Origin: Branchiostoma floridae
Taxonomy: Eukaryota > Chordata > Leptocardii > Amphioxiformes > Branchiostomatidae
Reading direction: 5' to 3'
DNA: 64,000 nucleotides
Assembly (NCBI RefSeq): GCF_000003815.2
Contig: NC_049983.1
Span: 1,146,900-1,210,899, forward strand
Under the pieces are notes generated by a model. The model saw only the letters and a list, made by a program, of their open reading frames with translations, did no database searches and was not told the DNA's origin. The stretch's first letter is position 1, and each line of letters begins with the position of its first letter. The translations under genes and the position numbers were made by a program. Shown here one piece after another: positions 1 to 10,489 of the stretch.

Positions 1-2205
1 TTTCGATTCCAAGAACTTCAAGGTCTGCAATGTTGTGATCTGTGAGGTTGAAGTGGGCTGATACGGGAGTGTCCTTCTTCGTGTTGATGGATGATCGATG
101 GCCGTTCAGTCTATTGGCCAACGTTTGTTTGGTCTCGCCCACATATTGTAGCCCGCATATCTTGCATTGGATGAGATAGACGATGTTTCTGCTTTGGCAA
201 TTGATGTGGTTCCTGATGAGATGACGCTCTCCCGTGCGGTGGCTTGTGAAGTAGTTGATCTTCTTGATGTGGGTACAAGTGGAGCACTTGTTTCTTCCGC
301 ACGGGAAGGACCCCGAAGGAGTGAATTTTTTCAGGAAGTTCTTGTCCTCCTTCGGGATCTGGGCTCTTACTAGGAGATCCTTTATGTTTTTGTTGCGGCG
401 ATAGGCAAACAGTGGTGAATCTTTGAATATGTCCTTGGTTCTTGTGGAGAGTTGCAGAAGGTGCCAGTATTTTCTGATGATGGTTTGTAGTGGCGGAAGG
501 TGTGGACTGTATGTGGTGACCAGGACTGTACGTTCTTGTGGTGGTGTCGGCCCCTTTTCCTTCAGTGTGTCTTCGCGGGGGCGTTCTTGTGCACGCGTGA
601 TGGCGTCGTCCAGTAGGGCTTCTTCATAGCCCCTTTGCTGGAAGTGTTGCCGGAATTCTGCAGCCTTTTCCTTGAATCTGGGTGTGCTTGAGCAGATGCG
701 TCTTAGACGTAGGAACTGACCGTAGGGAATCCCCTGCTTGCAGTGTTTGGGATGGGAAGAGTTTCTGAGTAGGTACTGGTGCTTATCTGTCGGTTTTGTG
801 TAGAGGTCTGTTGTAATTTCCCCCTCCGAAATGATGACGGTGACGTCTAGGAAGTTGATCGAGGTTTTGGATGTTTCCACTGTGAACTTAATTGTCCTGT
901 GGGCTTCGTTAAGGTCCTGGATGAAGGCCTTTAATTCTTCCTCTGATCTTGTCCAGACTGCGAAGATGTCATCGATGTACCTCCACCATATCCATGGTCT
1001 TGGGGTTCTTTTGTAAACATGTCGTTCTTCGAAGTTCCCCATGAATATATTGGCGTAGGATGGGGCCACTCTTGTACCCATAGCCGTGCCTTGGATCTGG
1101 ATGTAATGTTCCTCGTTGAAGTCGAAGTTGTTGAGGTTTAGTATGTTGTCCAGTAGTTGGCATATGGCTTCCGTGGGGACGTCAGCTGGGTTCTTCTGTA
1201 GTGCCTCCCTACACGCTTGTATCCCTTCATCTGTGGGTATGTTGGTGTACAGGGAGGAGACGTCCAGGGTGACGAGGGTGGCATTAGGTGGTACCTTCCC
1301 GAGTTTGTTGAGTCTGCGCAGGAAATCTGTGGTGTCTCTGATGTAGGAAGGTAGCCTTGTTACGAGGGGGCGGAGGTGGAAGTCTGCGAACGCCGAAATT
1401 CTTTCCGTGGCACAGTCGTTGGCCGAGAGTATCGGTCTTCCAGGGTTGCCTTCCTTGTGGATTTTTGGAAGGAGGTAGAAGTTGGGCGTTCTGGGGTGCT
1501 GAGGAGGTGCCAGGTAGTTGTATGTAGTGTCATCTAAGATCCCCTCTTCTCTCAGGTGTAGTAGAGTTCTTCTCACCTTGGTTGCATGTTCTTCTGAGAG
1601 GCAGTGGTCCACTTTCTTGTAGTGATCCTTGTTGTTTAGCTGTCTGAGGGCCTCTTGTATGTAGTCCTCGCGGTTCATGATCACTACGGCCGAACCTTTA
1701 TCTGCAGGTTTGATGATGACGTTTGTCATCTTTTTCAGTTCCACTAGAGCTTTGCGCTCTAGCTCTGAGATGTTCTTCTTGTGTGGTTCTGACATGGTTT
1801 TTTGGTGTTCCAGAATTTCTTTTTCCACTGCCATGGTGAACGTCTCTAAGGCTGGGTCTCTGTGTGTGGGCGGGTTCCAGTTGCTTTTTTCTTTGAATCT
1901 TGTGGGCTCTGATCTGTCGTGGTCGGCGAAGAATTCTCTCAGGCGGAGGCGTCTGAAGAATGCATGGATGTCTTGTATGAGTTCTTGTCGGTTGTAGTCT
2001 GAAGGGGTTGGGCAGAAGTTGAGTCCTTTGGAGAGAACGGATGTCTGGGCGTCGGTCAGTGGTAGATCTGAGAGATTTACCACTGTATCCCTCGCGGTTT
2101 CTTGGAGCGCGAGTAGTCTCTCTCTCCGGCGCCTTTCTTTTTTCCTCCTCCGTTTCTCTCTGATAGCCCTCCTGCGAGCAAACCTTCTATGGCGGCGGCG
2201 AGCCT
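1..2205 (-). CDS. Penelope-type reverse transcriptase with GIY-YIG endonuclease (partial)
   Basis: The frame whose codons have lowest coordinate = 2 mod 3 is open from about 2.2 kb to the left edge. Visible in order: IIKPADKGSAVVI (~1.7 kb), FYLLPKIHKEGNPGRPILS (~1.45 kb), LVTLDVSSLYTNIP (~1.27 kb), GTAMGTRVAPSYANIF (~1.07 kb), and the catalytic box WWRYIDDIF (970-990), where the two aspartates bind metal. A Cys-rich stretch (KCSTCTH, ~280) precedes a GIY-YIG nuclease domain (IVYLIQCKICGLQYVGET, ~130-185; KQTLANRLNGHR just after). This RT plus GIY-YIG order defines endonuclease-containing Penelope-like elements, which nick the target and prime cDNA synthesis there. The start is not fixed, because the frame stays open well into the overlapping leader ORF. 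The C-terminus lies outside the window. No internal stop was seen. Confidence 0.88.
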
Positions 2206-2967
2206 TGTGATGGGGTTTTCTCGCCGAGCCTTGGGCTGAGGAGGTTTCCCACGGACCTGACGCCGACCCTGCGGCTGTTGGTAGTTCTTGGACGCTTGCT
2301 TGGTGGTCTTTGCGTCCTTCTCCGTGGCTTGCCTCTGCTGCTGGCGGGTCTTGTCTGGGGCCCCCCCTCTTCGTGGGGGGTTGTCTCCGTTTTTTGGGCC
2401 CATTTTCTTGGGTGCATCCTGAGCTCGAGTGTTGACGAGTTCCTTGTCTCGCTGTAGTTTCTTGTCTCTCTTCTTGGTGAGTGCAGCTCGTTTGTTGTCC
2501 TTGAACGTTTCCACGTTCTTTTCCAGGATGTCTTGTGCATCTTGCGGGAGTTTTTCAACTTCCCTGTTGAGGCTGGCGATGTTGTTGTCCAGGTCGGCTT
2601 CTGCAGAGCCGTAGAACTCAATGATGAGGGTCATCAGAGTCTTCGAGGTCTCATGCAGTGTTTCGTTCCATCGGCGTTGGAACTCAGGGCTGGTGGTGCC
2701 AATGACGGCTGTCTTCTCGATCTTCAGCCCCATCGGTACAAGATCTTCCTCGAGGTATTTGAGAAGTGTTTCTCGGTGCATTTGATACCTCACCATCTTG
2801 TCCGTAGTCTTGATCAGCTTTCTCTGGAGCGGGATGTGTTCCTTGGCCAGCGGACGTCCGTTCTTCTGTTGGACCTGTGGCTTGGCGATGACCCGCTTCT
2901 TGTTTGCTGGTTCTTGTTCTCGGACGGAAGTGCTCGATCCGTCCTCTCGCTGCAGAGGCGGCGGCAC
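2077..2967 (-). CDS. Penelope-like element leader ORF, 296 aa, basic
   Basis: A 296-codon frame that begins MPPPLQREDG and ends KKPRGIQW, directly upstream of the RT frame and overlapping it by about 130 bp or more in another register. The first half looks helical (KMVRYQMHRETLLKYLEED; NETLHETSKTLMTLIIEFY), and the second half is lysine/arginine/glutamine-rich low complexity (TRQQQRQATEKDAKTTKQ). No enzyme motif is visible. It may be a separate nucleic-acid-binding ORF1, or the N-terminus of the RT polyprotein, now or always separated by a frameshift. The GC-rich overlap is open in all three frames, so the sequence alone cannot decide between these. Confidence 0.6.
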   Translation of the reverse strand: MPPPLQREDGSSTSVREQEPANKKRVIAKPQVQQKNGRPLAKEHIPLQRKLIKTTDKMVRYQMHRETLLKYLEEDLVPMGLKIEKTAVIGTTSPEFQRRWNETLHETSKTLMTLIIEFYGSAEADLDNNIASLNREVEKLPQDAQDILEKNVETFKDNKRAALTKKRDKKLQRDKELVNTRAQDAPKKMGPKNGDNPPRRGGAPDKTRQQQRQATEKDAKTTKQASKNYQQPQGRRQVRGKPPQPKARRENPITRLAAAIEGLLAGGLSERNGGGKKKGAGERDYSRSKKPRGIQW

Positions 2968-2999
2968 CGTTTTTCAGTTGTGGGGGCGAATATTTGTCA

Positions 3000-3845
3000 T
3001 ATCACTAAATCGAGGGCCGAAGGCCCGAGTCGTCGTGCCGGAGGCGCGACCCTTCTAGGGGGGTCCGGGGGCATGCACCCCCGGAAAAAATTCAAATCTA
3101 AACCCTCTGAAACGCTATTTCCTGCATTTTGAGGGGCAAATTTTGCTGCCAGATTAAGCTAACTTCAATTGCATTTCTATCAAAAATACATGTATAGTTT
3201 TAACTTTAGTTATTGAGGGCGACACCCCCAACATATTTTCACTATCTCGAGCGGTGAAGGTACGAGCCGTTGCAGGGTAGGTTCTGGAAATTTTTAAAAT
3301 CTAGACCCTCTGAAACGCCATTTCCTGTATTTTGAGGGACAAATTTTGCAGACAGACTAAGCTGAATTTAATTAAACTTCTAGTAGAGAAAACGATTTTT
3401 GAGGGCGACGACCCACGCACCAACATATTTTGCACTACGTCGTCGTGAGCCCCGAAGACGCAAGCCGCCGCAAGGAAGTTCTGGAGAAATTCTTAAATCA
3501 GGACACTTTGATTGCCGTTTCAAGTATTTGCGGGGAACATTTTGCTTGTAAACAAATCTAAAGTTTGATAATGAAATTTCTACTAGAGAAAGTTTGTGGG
3601 GGACGACGCTGCGGTAGCATTTTCCCACCATGTCCTGAGTGCCGAAGGCGCGAATCCTCACAAGGGAGATCCTTTGAAATTTTTAAATATGGACCCTCTG
3701 AAACGTCATTTCCTGCATTTTCAGGGCCAAATTTTGCCAGTAGACTAACGAGATTTGATGAAATTTCCATTAGTGAAAATATACACAAGAGTTTCAGCTT
3801 GATTTTGTGTGTTTCAGCTTATTTTATCGTGGGGGCGATGCCCCC
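3000..3845. repeat. About four diverged ~190 bp tandem repeats upstream of the leader ORF
   Basis: Units begin near 3070, 3233, 3417 and 3611. Each has a GC-rich part (GGGCGAC, CCCCC, CGAAGGCGCGA), then CCCTCTGAAACG with TTTCCTG and ATTTTG, then an AT-rich tail with variants of TTTCTAGTAGAGAAA. Identity between units is only moderate. The array lies between the hammerhead-like motif and the leader ORF, so it would be in the 5' untranslated region of the element. Confidence 0.75.
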
Positions 3846-4061
3846 ACGACCTATTTTTTGTGGGGGCGACCGCCCCCACTGCCCCCACGGTGCCGCCGCC
3901 ACTGCGCTGTCTCTTCTTGTCAGCTCTCTCTGTGTAGGAGCTTCTCTCTTCGTCATTTTTCCTAGTCGTAGTCTCCAAGCCGGATCTACCGACATCAGTC
4001 GATGATACGGCATCCTCCCAAAGTGTGGTAGTGGACATGGTCGATAAGGCGTCAGAAGGAT

Positions 4062-4119
4062 GACGGCTGAGACACAACGGTTTACCGGTTTCGACCTTTT
4101 ATTCAAAAGTCTTCATCAG
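4062..4119 (-). ncRNA. Hammerhead-ribozyme-like core in the Penelope-like element 5' region
   Basis: The minus strand has CTGATGA (4113-4119), then a stem-loop with GAC/GTC and TTTT/AAAA arms (one bulged G) as stem II, then GAAA (4089-4092), a short CGG-TAAA-CCG hairpin, and a GTC that could be the cleavage triplet (4062-4064). CUGAUGA plus GAAA on either side of stem II is the conserved hammerhead core, and such motifs are known in Penelope-like element terminal repeats. Stems I and III pair weakly by eye, so the copy may be minimal, dimer-dependent or inactive. Confidence 0.6.
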
Positions 4120-4146
4120 AATGACAAGAGAGTGGTACCGCACTGG

Positions 4147-4155
4147 CTTTTATAG
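4147..4155 (-). promoter_or_regulatory. TATA-like box of the Penelope-like element
   Basis: CTATAAAAG on the minus strand, about 30 bp upstream of the hammerhead-like core and just inside the inferred element end. The spacing suits an RNA polymerase II start near the ribozyme. This is inferred from motif and position only. Confidence 0.4.
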
Positions 4156-4163
4156 CCTCTACT

Positions 4164-7100
4164 CTAGTTATTGATTACCGTTGCAATTTCAGGATGTGAA
4201 GTGTCACCATAGATACTCCGCCTCATCTGTAGTGACTGTTCATAAAAGCTGACGGCTTTTCTGCCATCGCCAAGGCTCAACCAGGCATTACCCAAGTTGT
4301 TAAGTAAATTGGCAATGTTAGTGTGTGAACTGTCACCATAGATACTCCGCATCATCTGTAGTGACTGTTCATAATAGTTGACGGCTTTTCTGCCATCGCC
4401 AAGGCTCAACCAGGCATTACCCAAGTTGTAAAGTAAATTGGCAATGTTAGTGTGTGAACTGTCACCATAGATACTCCGCATCATCTGTAGTGACTGTTCA
4501 TGATAGCTGACGGCTTGTCTGTAATCTCCAAGGTTCGACCAAGCAATACCCAAATTGCCAAGTGACTTGGCAATATCAGGATTTGCAGTGCCGTCTCCAT
4601 AGATACTTCTCAGCATCTGAAGTGACAGTTTGTGATACCTTATGGCCTTTCTGTTATTACCAAGGTCAGCCAAGGCGACGCCTATGTTGATCAGTGACAT
4701 GATAATGTCCCGATGTGCCGTGTTCTTACCATGGATAGTCCGCCTCATCACCAGTGACTCTTCATGATAGCTAACAGCCTTTTTGTAATCACCAAGTTCA
4801 TGCCAGGCGACACCCATGTAGGTAAGTGAGTCGGCAATGTCCTGATGTGCCCTGTCATCACCATAGATGCTCCGCCTCATCTGTAGTGACTCTTCATGAT
4901 AGCTAAGAGCCTTTTTGTAATCACCAAGGCCTCTCCAAGCGAGACCAAAGTCGTGAAGTAACGCGGCAATGCTAGGATGTGTAGCGTCTTCACCGTGGAT
5001 ACGGTGCATTATATGTAGTAAGTCTTCGTAGGAACGGATGGCTTTCTTGTGGTCACCAAGATTCCTCCAGTTAGTACCCAAGTTCTGACGTATATTAATA
5101 ATGTCAGGATGTGTCGAGTTTTCGCCGTGAATAATCAGCATCATCTGTAGGGACTGTTCGTAATAGGTTATGGCCTTTTTGTTTGCAAGGTTACTGCAGA
5201 CGTTTCCCAAGTTGTTAAGAGTGGAAGCAATATGGGGATGTGCAGTATCTTCACCGTAGACATTGCGCATCATCTTCAAGGATTGTTCAAAATAGTTGGT
5301 GGACTTACTGTAATCACCGAGCTCCATCCAGGCGGAGCCCAAGTAGTTTAATGTCCTGGCGATGTCAAAATGAGCGATGTTCTCACCGTAGATACTCCGA
5401 CTCATCTGTAGTGCCTCCTCGTAAAATCTAACAGCCTTATTGTGAACACCAAGCTTCATATAGGCATTACCCAATTCGGTAAGGGAGTGGGCAATGTCAG
5501 GATGCTTGCTTCTCTCACCAAAGAAACCCCGTCTCAACTGCAGTGACTGTTCATTATAGCTGAGAGCCTTGTTGTAGTCACCAAGTTTACTCCAGCACAT
5601 GCCCAATCTGTCAAGCAAGTTGCTGGTAACGTAATTACGTATAGCGCTCTCACAAAAGATACTCTGTATCATTTGTAGTGATCGTTCATTATAGCTGACA
5701 GCTGTCTCGTACTCACCAAGGTCGTAGCAGACGGTACCCAAATGCGAAAGTGAGTTGGCAATGTCACGATTTGAAGTGCTTTCACCATATTTAGTTAAAT
5801 CATTCTGAAGTGCACGCTCATAACATGTCTTCGCTTTTTGGTAATCACACAGATTTTTGTATACCCATCCTTTCACTCCTGAAGACTTGTCAAATAGGGT
5901 GGGCGGATTTTCAAATGTTTTATTTTCGGCAAATCGTGACACAAAGTGATGGAATGGTATTGATGTGTAATGGTATCTCATGAGTTGTTTTGTATTTGAG
6001 ACGTAGAAGACTTTCTTCAGTTTTTCCGTGATGTCTGTACCTGTCAACATTGCAGGCATTGCCGACATGTTTTCCACTTGGCCACGATTGTGCATGTATG
6101 TTCGTAGCCTTAGCTCTGCTGAGATGCTGACCATAACCATCAAATGATGCGCGTTCTCACTGTTGATGATTTCGTTCTTGTAGAGTTTGTCAATGGTCTC
6201 CCAGATTATTGTCGGTTGTATGTTACACAGTAGTGCCCAACATAACACTGCAAGACTTGAAAATCGATAGATTTGTTTCTTAACGTTTAACAGCCTGTCA
6301 ATCGGAACCTCTCCAACAAATGTTGCTACATTTTCCACAAAAATAGCTTTTGCAATTGACGATGATGTGACTCCGTCATTTTCTGCTAGTTTGCAACTCC
6401 ACAAAACCGTATATTCATCGACTAGCTCGCTCTCCCCTGTGATGAAAGAAACACTCAATAGGATACTCGCGAGATGGTAACCCTTCTTCAAGTCCAACAT
6501 AAGATTGTCTTTCAAAACCTTTGTCATGTTGCTTGGTGTGTGGATAAGTTCGAATTTGATGCCCCTACCAAGTGGAGTCTTGCATGCATTTGGCATTTCT
6601 CCATCAAATGCAAAACCATGTGGCGTTACAGAGTCATAGAACCAGTTGTTCAGCGAGTTGTCTGAGTAAAAATCATTTAGAGACTTAATCCCCATGGCCG
6701 GGAGGATGGTTTCTCCAAGACTGATCACTTTGAGATGCAGGTAATGTGTCAGATTACGGAAATACTTCACATTGTTTTCTGTTTCCTCTTCTATCAATAT
6801 GGCAAACTCCAGATCAGAGTATGGGGTTACCAATCCTGTGACTTGTGAACCCAAACCTATCATAGCGTACTTACAAGAAGGGGGACCCATTACCTCTAAG
6901 CATTCATCTACAAGGCCAGCTATGAATGTTCGTCGCTGCTCAGCAATTGTCTGAAACAATTTCTTGATAGCTTCTGCTCTCTTCTTCTCAACCTTATGTA
7001 TTTTAGGATCGTCATCATCAATGCTGTAAGGGTCTATTTGTTCGTCGATTCTCTTAAACTCCTTCTCCACATATTCACGATACTCTGTCAACTGTCTTTT

Positions 7101-7699
7101 GTGTCTTTCCTCGTCACTTGGGTTTACAACATGACCGATATCCAAGGCACACTCGACGAATAGTTTCTCAATTTCCTTGATTGCTATTTTGATGTTTTCC
7201 CTGTCCTCCCTGGCCAGGGCGGCATTACAGAGGGCGGCTGCTTTGGTGAAATCGCCACCGTCTTTTGTGGCCAATCCTCGTTTTAGGTAGACATCACCCA
7301 ACTTGTGCAAGGGCTCTGCCTCTTTCAGACATTGATCACCTTTGGGATCTGTGTGAAAGAATGTTTCTGAGTCGGTCACCTGGCTTTTTTTATTTTGGTT
7401 AGGGTTAGTTTAGACTGGGTGCTGTCAACAGGACTCATCATAGTCATCATCTATTTAATTGGAATGCAGTATTGTAAGCATAAGTCCTATTTATTAAAAT
7501 CAAAAGCCCACTTTGTAAGATTTTGAAAAATTGGAATCATCATTGACAAAATTTCAACTGCCCATAAATTCAAATCCAACACCTACCTTTGACATGGACT
7601 ATCTTCAGCGCAGCAGCAAAATGTTCTTCAGCTTTGTCCAGGTCTCCATTTCGCAAAACCGCGTTCCCTAGCTCTAGTAGCTCTTCGTACTGTCTTCCA
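4164..7699 (-). CDS. NTase-like (DUF294-type) protein with kinesin-light-chain-type TPR array
   Basis: The large exon 4164-7379 encodes up to 1071 residues. An upstream exon (7587 to 7689 or 7699) encodes a further TPR helix pair ([20 protein letters not shown]) and ends at a GTAGGT donor. The main exon has a TPR near residues 20-60, a charged helical linker, then [18 protein letters not shown] (about residues 175-195), the G-S...D-x-E pattern of DUF294-like nucleotidyltransferases. A helical domain follows, and from about residue 490 come 13 TPR units of ~42 residues with the consensus [31 protein letters not shown] arrays bind proteins; whether the NTase core is active is unknown. The exact splice junction is not settled: an acceptor after CTCAG at about 7366 keeps frame. 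The true N-terminus was not found. The last unit stops abruptly after IATVINN, where the Penelope-like element begins. Confidence 0.85.
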
Positions 7700-8456
7700 C
7701 TGTTTGAACAAAGTGTAGCAGTTCGTCATTTGCCACGAATGGTAAGATATCATGCCTTTGTGAAGTATTCTAAACATTGATAACATGGAAGATGTATTGT
7801 ACAATCACAATCACAATAAACAGATTTTGCCAATGTTGTCAAACGTTTTAATTTTACTTCTCAATTTTTATGAGCTTCATTTATACTTTGTCACGATATT
7901 TCTCCTTCTGTAGTATACTGACAAAAATTATCATACTTGGCGTTGCTGTATCAGTGTATGCCCTTTTCTCTGAGTTGGAACGTTGTAGAAGATTCAAAGC
8001 AAAGGGATTTCCTGACCTGTCCTTTTCTCGTGGAGTCTCATCACCGGCGTTTACCGTCCTGGTGTTATAACTTGCCATGTCAAATCTGTGAGAACATTCG
8101 GGTAGTATGGACTGAATGTTATTTACAGGGATCGTCCCGTCCTGAACTCCTTAAATCACCATTCGTCCGATTCGCAGATTTTTATCTGGTTTAGAGTGAC
8201 ATATGGTTTATTAAGATACCAATAAGTCAATTCTCGGGCTTATCTTCCAATGCTCAGATTATGCATGAAGTCATCATTTTGCAATCAAGATTGCAGAGAA
8301 AGCACACAAACTGAGTAAAAAGCTATGTTTACCGCTTGTATTCTTATGTCCCTCATAATGTGAGAGCAAATGTATAATTACATTCACTCAAATCTACTAA
8401 ATGATTGGTAATGTTAATATCAGAAAAGTTTAGAAACTGACATTTCAGCCAATGTG
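7700..8456. other. No gene seen; upstream flank or intron of the TPR gene
   Basis: AT-rich sequence with only short frames that have no recognisable protein character. It may hold introns or 5' exons of the TPR gene that are too short to recognise. Confidence 0.4.
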
Positions 8457-8683
8457 TAACTCTAGTTCACCTTTATCCGCGGGGTGACCTATATCTGTTT
8501 TCTTAAAAAAACCCAGGATTTTTAGAGATTTTGACTTGTAAAATTTTCCACATTTTTCAAATATTTTCCAACTATTGCAGTTAACTTTGAAGCCAACGCC
8601 AGTCGACTTGATATATCTTAAAACCCTCTTTTTAAAATCAACGGATTTGGGTTACCCCTCGACTATAGGTTAACTAGCGTTAT
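8457..8683. mobile_element. Short inverted-repeat element, family A copy 1
   Basis: Begins CTAGTTCACCTTTATCCGCG and ends with the inverted counterpart (GGTTAACTAGCGTTA), with about 220 bp in total and no coding potential. Related copies lie at 16648-16865, 22605-22821 and 37557-39081, with a half copy at 24318-24397. Confidence 0.75.
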
Positions 8684-8959
8684 ACACTTTTAGTGGATGT
8701 GATAATTCACCTTTGCCCTCCGTTATGACCGATGACACCGGATGGTGTTACTTGATGTTGCGCCTAAAGAAGGAAGAGACGAATGTCTGACGTCACTTTC
8801 GGTGTTGGCTGTAACAGCTTGTTCCATTTCTTCTCTGCTCTGGAATTGTACATAATATTCAAGCTTGCGGTCATTACAAGTGCCTTTCATCTTGGACAGG
8901 AATGGCAAATAAGAACGTACGTTCGGAGACCTCGTACCCCCTTGAGGGTGAAACCAATT

Positions 8960-9535
8960 CTTCTTTATATCACAGGCTATCTGCCACCAAAACAAATCAA
9001 AACCATAGTATGTCCAGGTCAAAACATAAAATGAAAACGGAAGTTCTTCTGCGGTACAAAGGTCACACACCAGGGGACACACAATTGACCTTGTTTCGTC
9101 TTCCCAACGCCTAGCCACATGCCAAATATCATTACAATCCATTCAGTCAGCATGATTTTTGAACCTCTGAATGGATTCGTCGATGAAGGTTAGATATCCA
9201 GGTAAAATGATACGCCAAAAAGCAGTTACTCAAGCACCTGGATATGATTTTGGAAACGGTCATCCGCTATCGTACTGATGAAAGATAGTGCATGTTATCT
9301 GAAATGCCTGGCCGTTTCCAAAATCATATCCAGTCGCTTGAGTAACTGCGTTTTGGCATGTCTCTGAATGGATGAAATTTTGTATGGAGGTTGGTGTTGG
9401 AAGACAGAGTTTAAGGTCAACTTTGGGCCCTCTGGTGTGTGACCCTGCCACTGCAACACAGCTTCCTTTTGTGCATCTTTTGACCGGGATGTGTCATGGT
9501 CTTGATTTTTGTTTGTCAATTAGTTTGTGGTGTAG
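8960..9535. mobile_element. Foldback element with nested inverted repeats
   Basis: The outer arms (about 8975-9110 and 9413-9530) are inverted copies sharing GGTCACACACCAG and the ACCAAAA...CCAGGTCAAAA block. The inner arms (9213-9256 and 9313-9356) form a ~44 bp near-perfect hairpin (GTTACTCAAG, GATATGATTTTGGAAACGG). A related fragment occurs near 58265-58320. The 139-codon minus-strand frame across 8723-9142 has no recognisable character and is not called as a gene. Confidence 0.7.
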
Positions 9536-10489
9536 GGAAGAAGTGGTGTAGGTTTGGGCTCCCTACGAGCTTGCTCCGTAACTGCAGGGGTGTTTTTTTA
9601 GAAGGACACAAGACCCATATTTGGCATGCAGGTGCATGTATAGTTGAGACAGAGAAGTAGACAATGACATGTTAATTATGCAGATTAGAACTTAATTTGC
9701 ACAATCAATGACTAGATTCTTTAACGCTAGTGTTTTGCATAATTAGAGTTTCTGGAAGGTGAATTTATGCAAATTATAGTCTAAATTAGAGTCTAAATTA
9801 CATAATCAATGAAAAAGTGCCATAATTTCAGAGGTAAATCGTAGGAATCGGCTTGCTGTGTAAGTTAGTTAAAGGTGTATAACACTGTATAGATCACATA
9901 AATGTGCAAGTCATTTACATAATTTATTATGCTAATTACAGCTGTATTAGCACAACCAACGAGACAAGATGGCACAGCAAATCTACTTAGGCTAAAATAT
10001 TTCAGGAGGTATGAGATCTCCGAACTCTTGTTTTCAATTCAAACGCGTGAGCACGATACCTTGCTAGGGATAACAGTAAAGACAGGAAGTGTCAAATAGC
10101 TTTTTACCGGTACCGGCATTTCTTTTATTTAGTAAATAGACATCCGTGCCAGGTATGAACTGCCATGAATTCTAGTCTGTATAAACAGTGGTGCAGCGCA
10201 CTTGGCAGGAGTGCATCAAGTAATGTGATAAAAAATGCATCTTGTACTGCAATACTGCAAAACGTATTTTTATACTTGGTCCAATAAAGCTAAGGCGAAC
10301 TCAATACAACCGCAATGGTGCGGCGATATGACTCAGGGCCCCTACTAAAGTGTGGTGGGTTCTTAAAAATCATTGAAGTGTGGCTCTCCTCAAACACGGG
10401 ACCTCCGTTTAACGTCCTATCCGAGGGACGGTCCTACTCAAAGCTGGGTACTCATTTCCACCCGACTAATTGGTATGAATGCCGTGTAA
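9536..10489. other. No gene; AT-rich spacer with a SINE-tail fragment
   Basis: Nothing coding was seen. From about 10365 to 10500 is a minus-oriented fragment (CTCCTCAAACACGGGACCTC, then GGTACTCATTT and GTGTAAAGTGACTTTCCC) that matches the body of the tRNA-derived SINEs found at 18945 and 60778. Confidence 0.55.

Larger units (their letters stand above)
1..4165 (-). mobile_element. Penelope-like retroelement, 5' part (3' end beyond the left edge)
   Basis: On the minus strand, in order, are a TATA-like box (4147-4155), a hammerhead-like motif (4062-4119), diverged ~190 bp tandem repeats (3000-3845), a basic leader ORF (2077-2967), and a reverse transcriptase joined to a GIY-YIG endonuclease that runs off the left edge. 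This order matches known Penelope-like elements, which carry hammerhead motifs in their terminal regions. The right limit is inferred: similarity to the TPR repeat of the neighbouring gene stops at about 4165, right at that gene's stop codon. The RT frame read through here has no stop, so the copy may be young. Confidence 0.82.

Noticed and set aside
2187-2621. 144-codon frame inside the Penelope leader ORF
   Set aside because: It overlaps the better leader frame in low-complexity GC-rich sequence and has no protein character of its own.
8723-9142. 139-codon minus-strand open frame
   Set aside because: It lies across an arm of a foldback repeat and has no recognisable motif or splice context.
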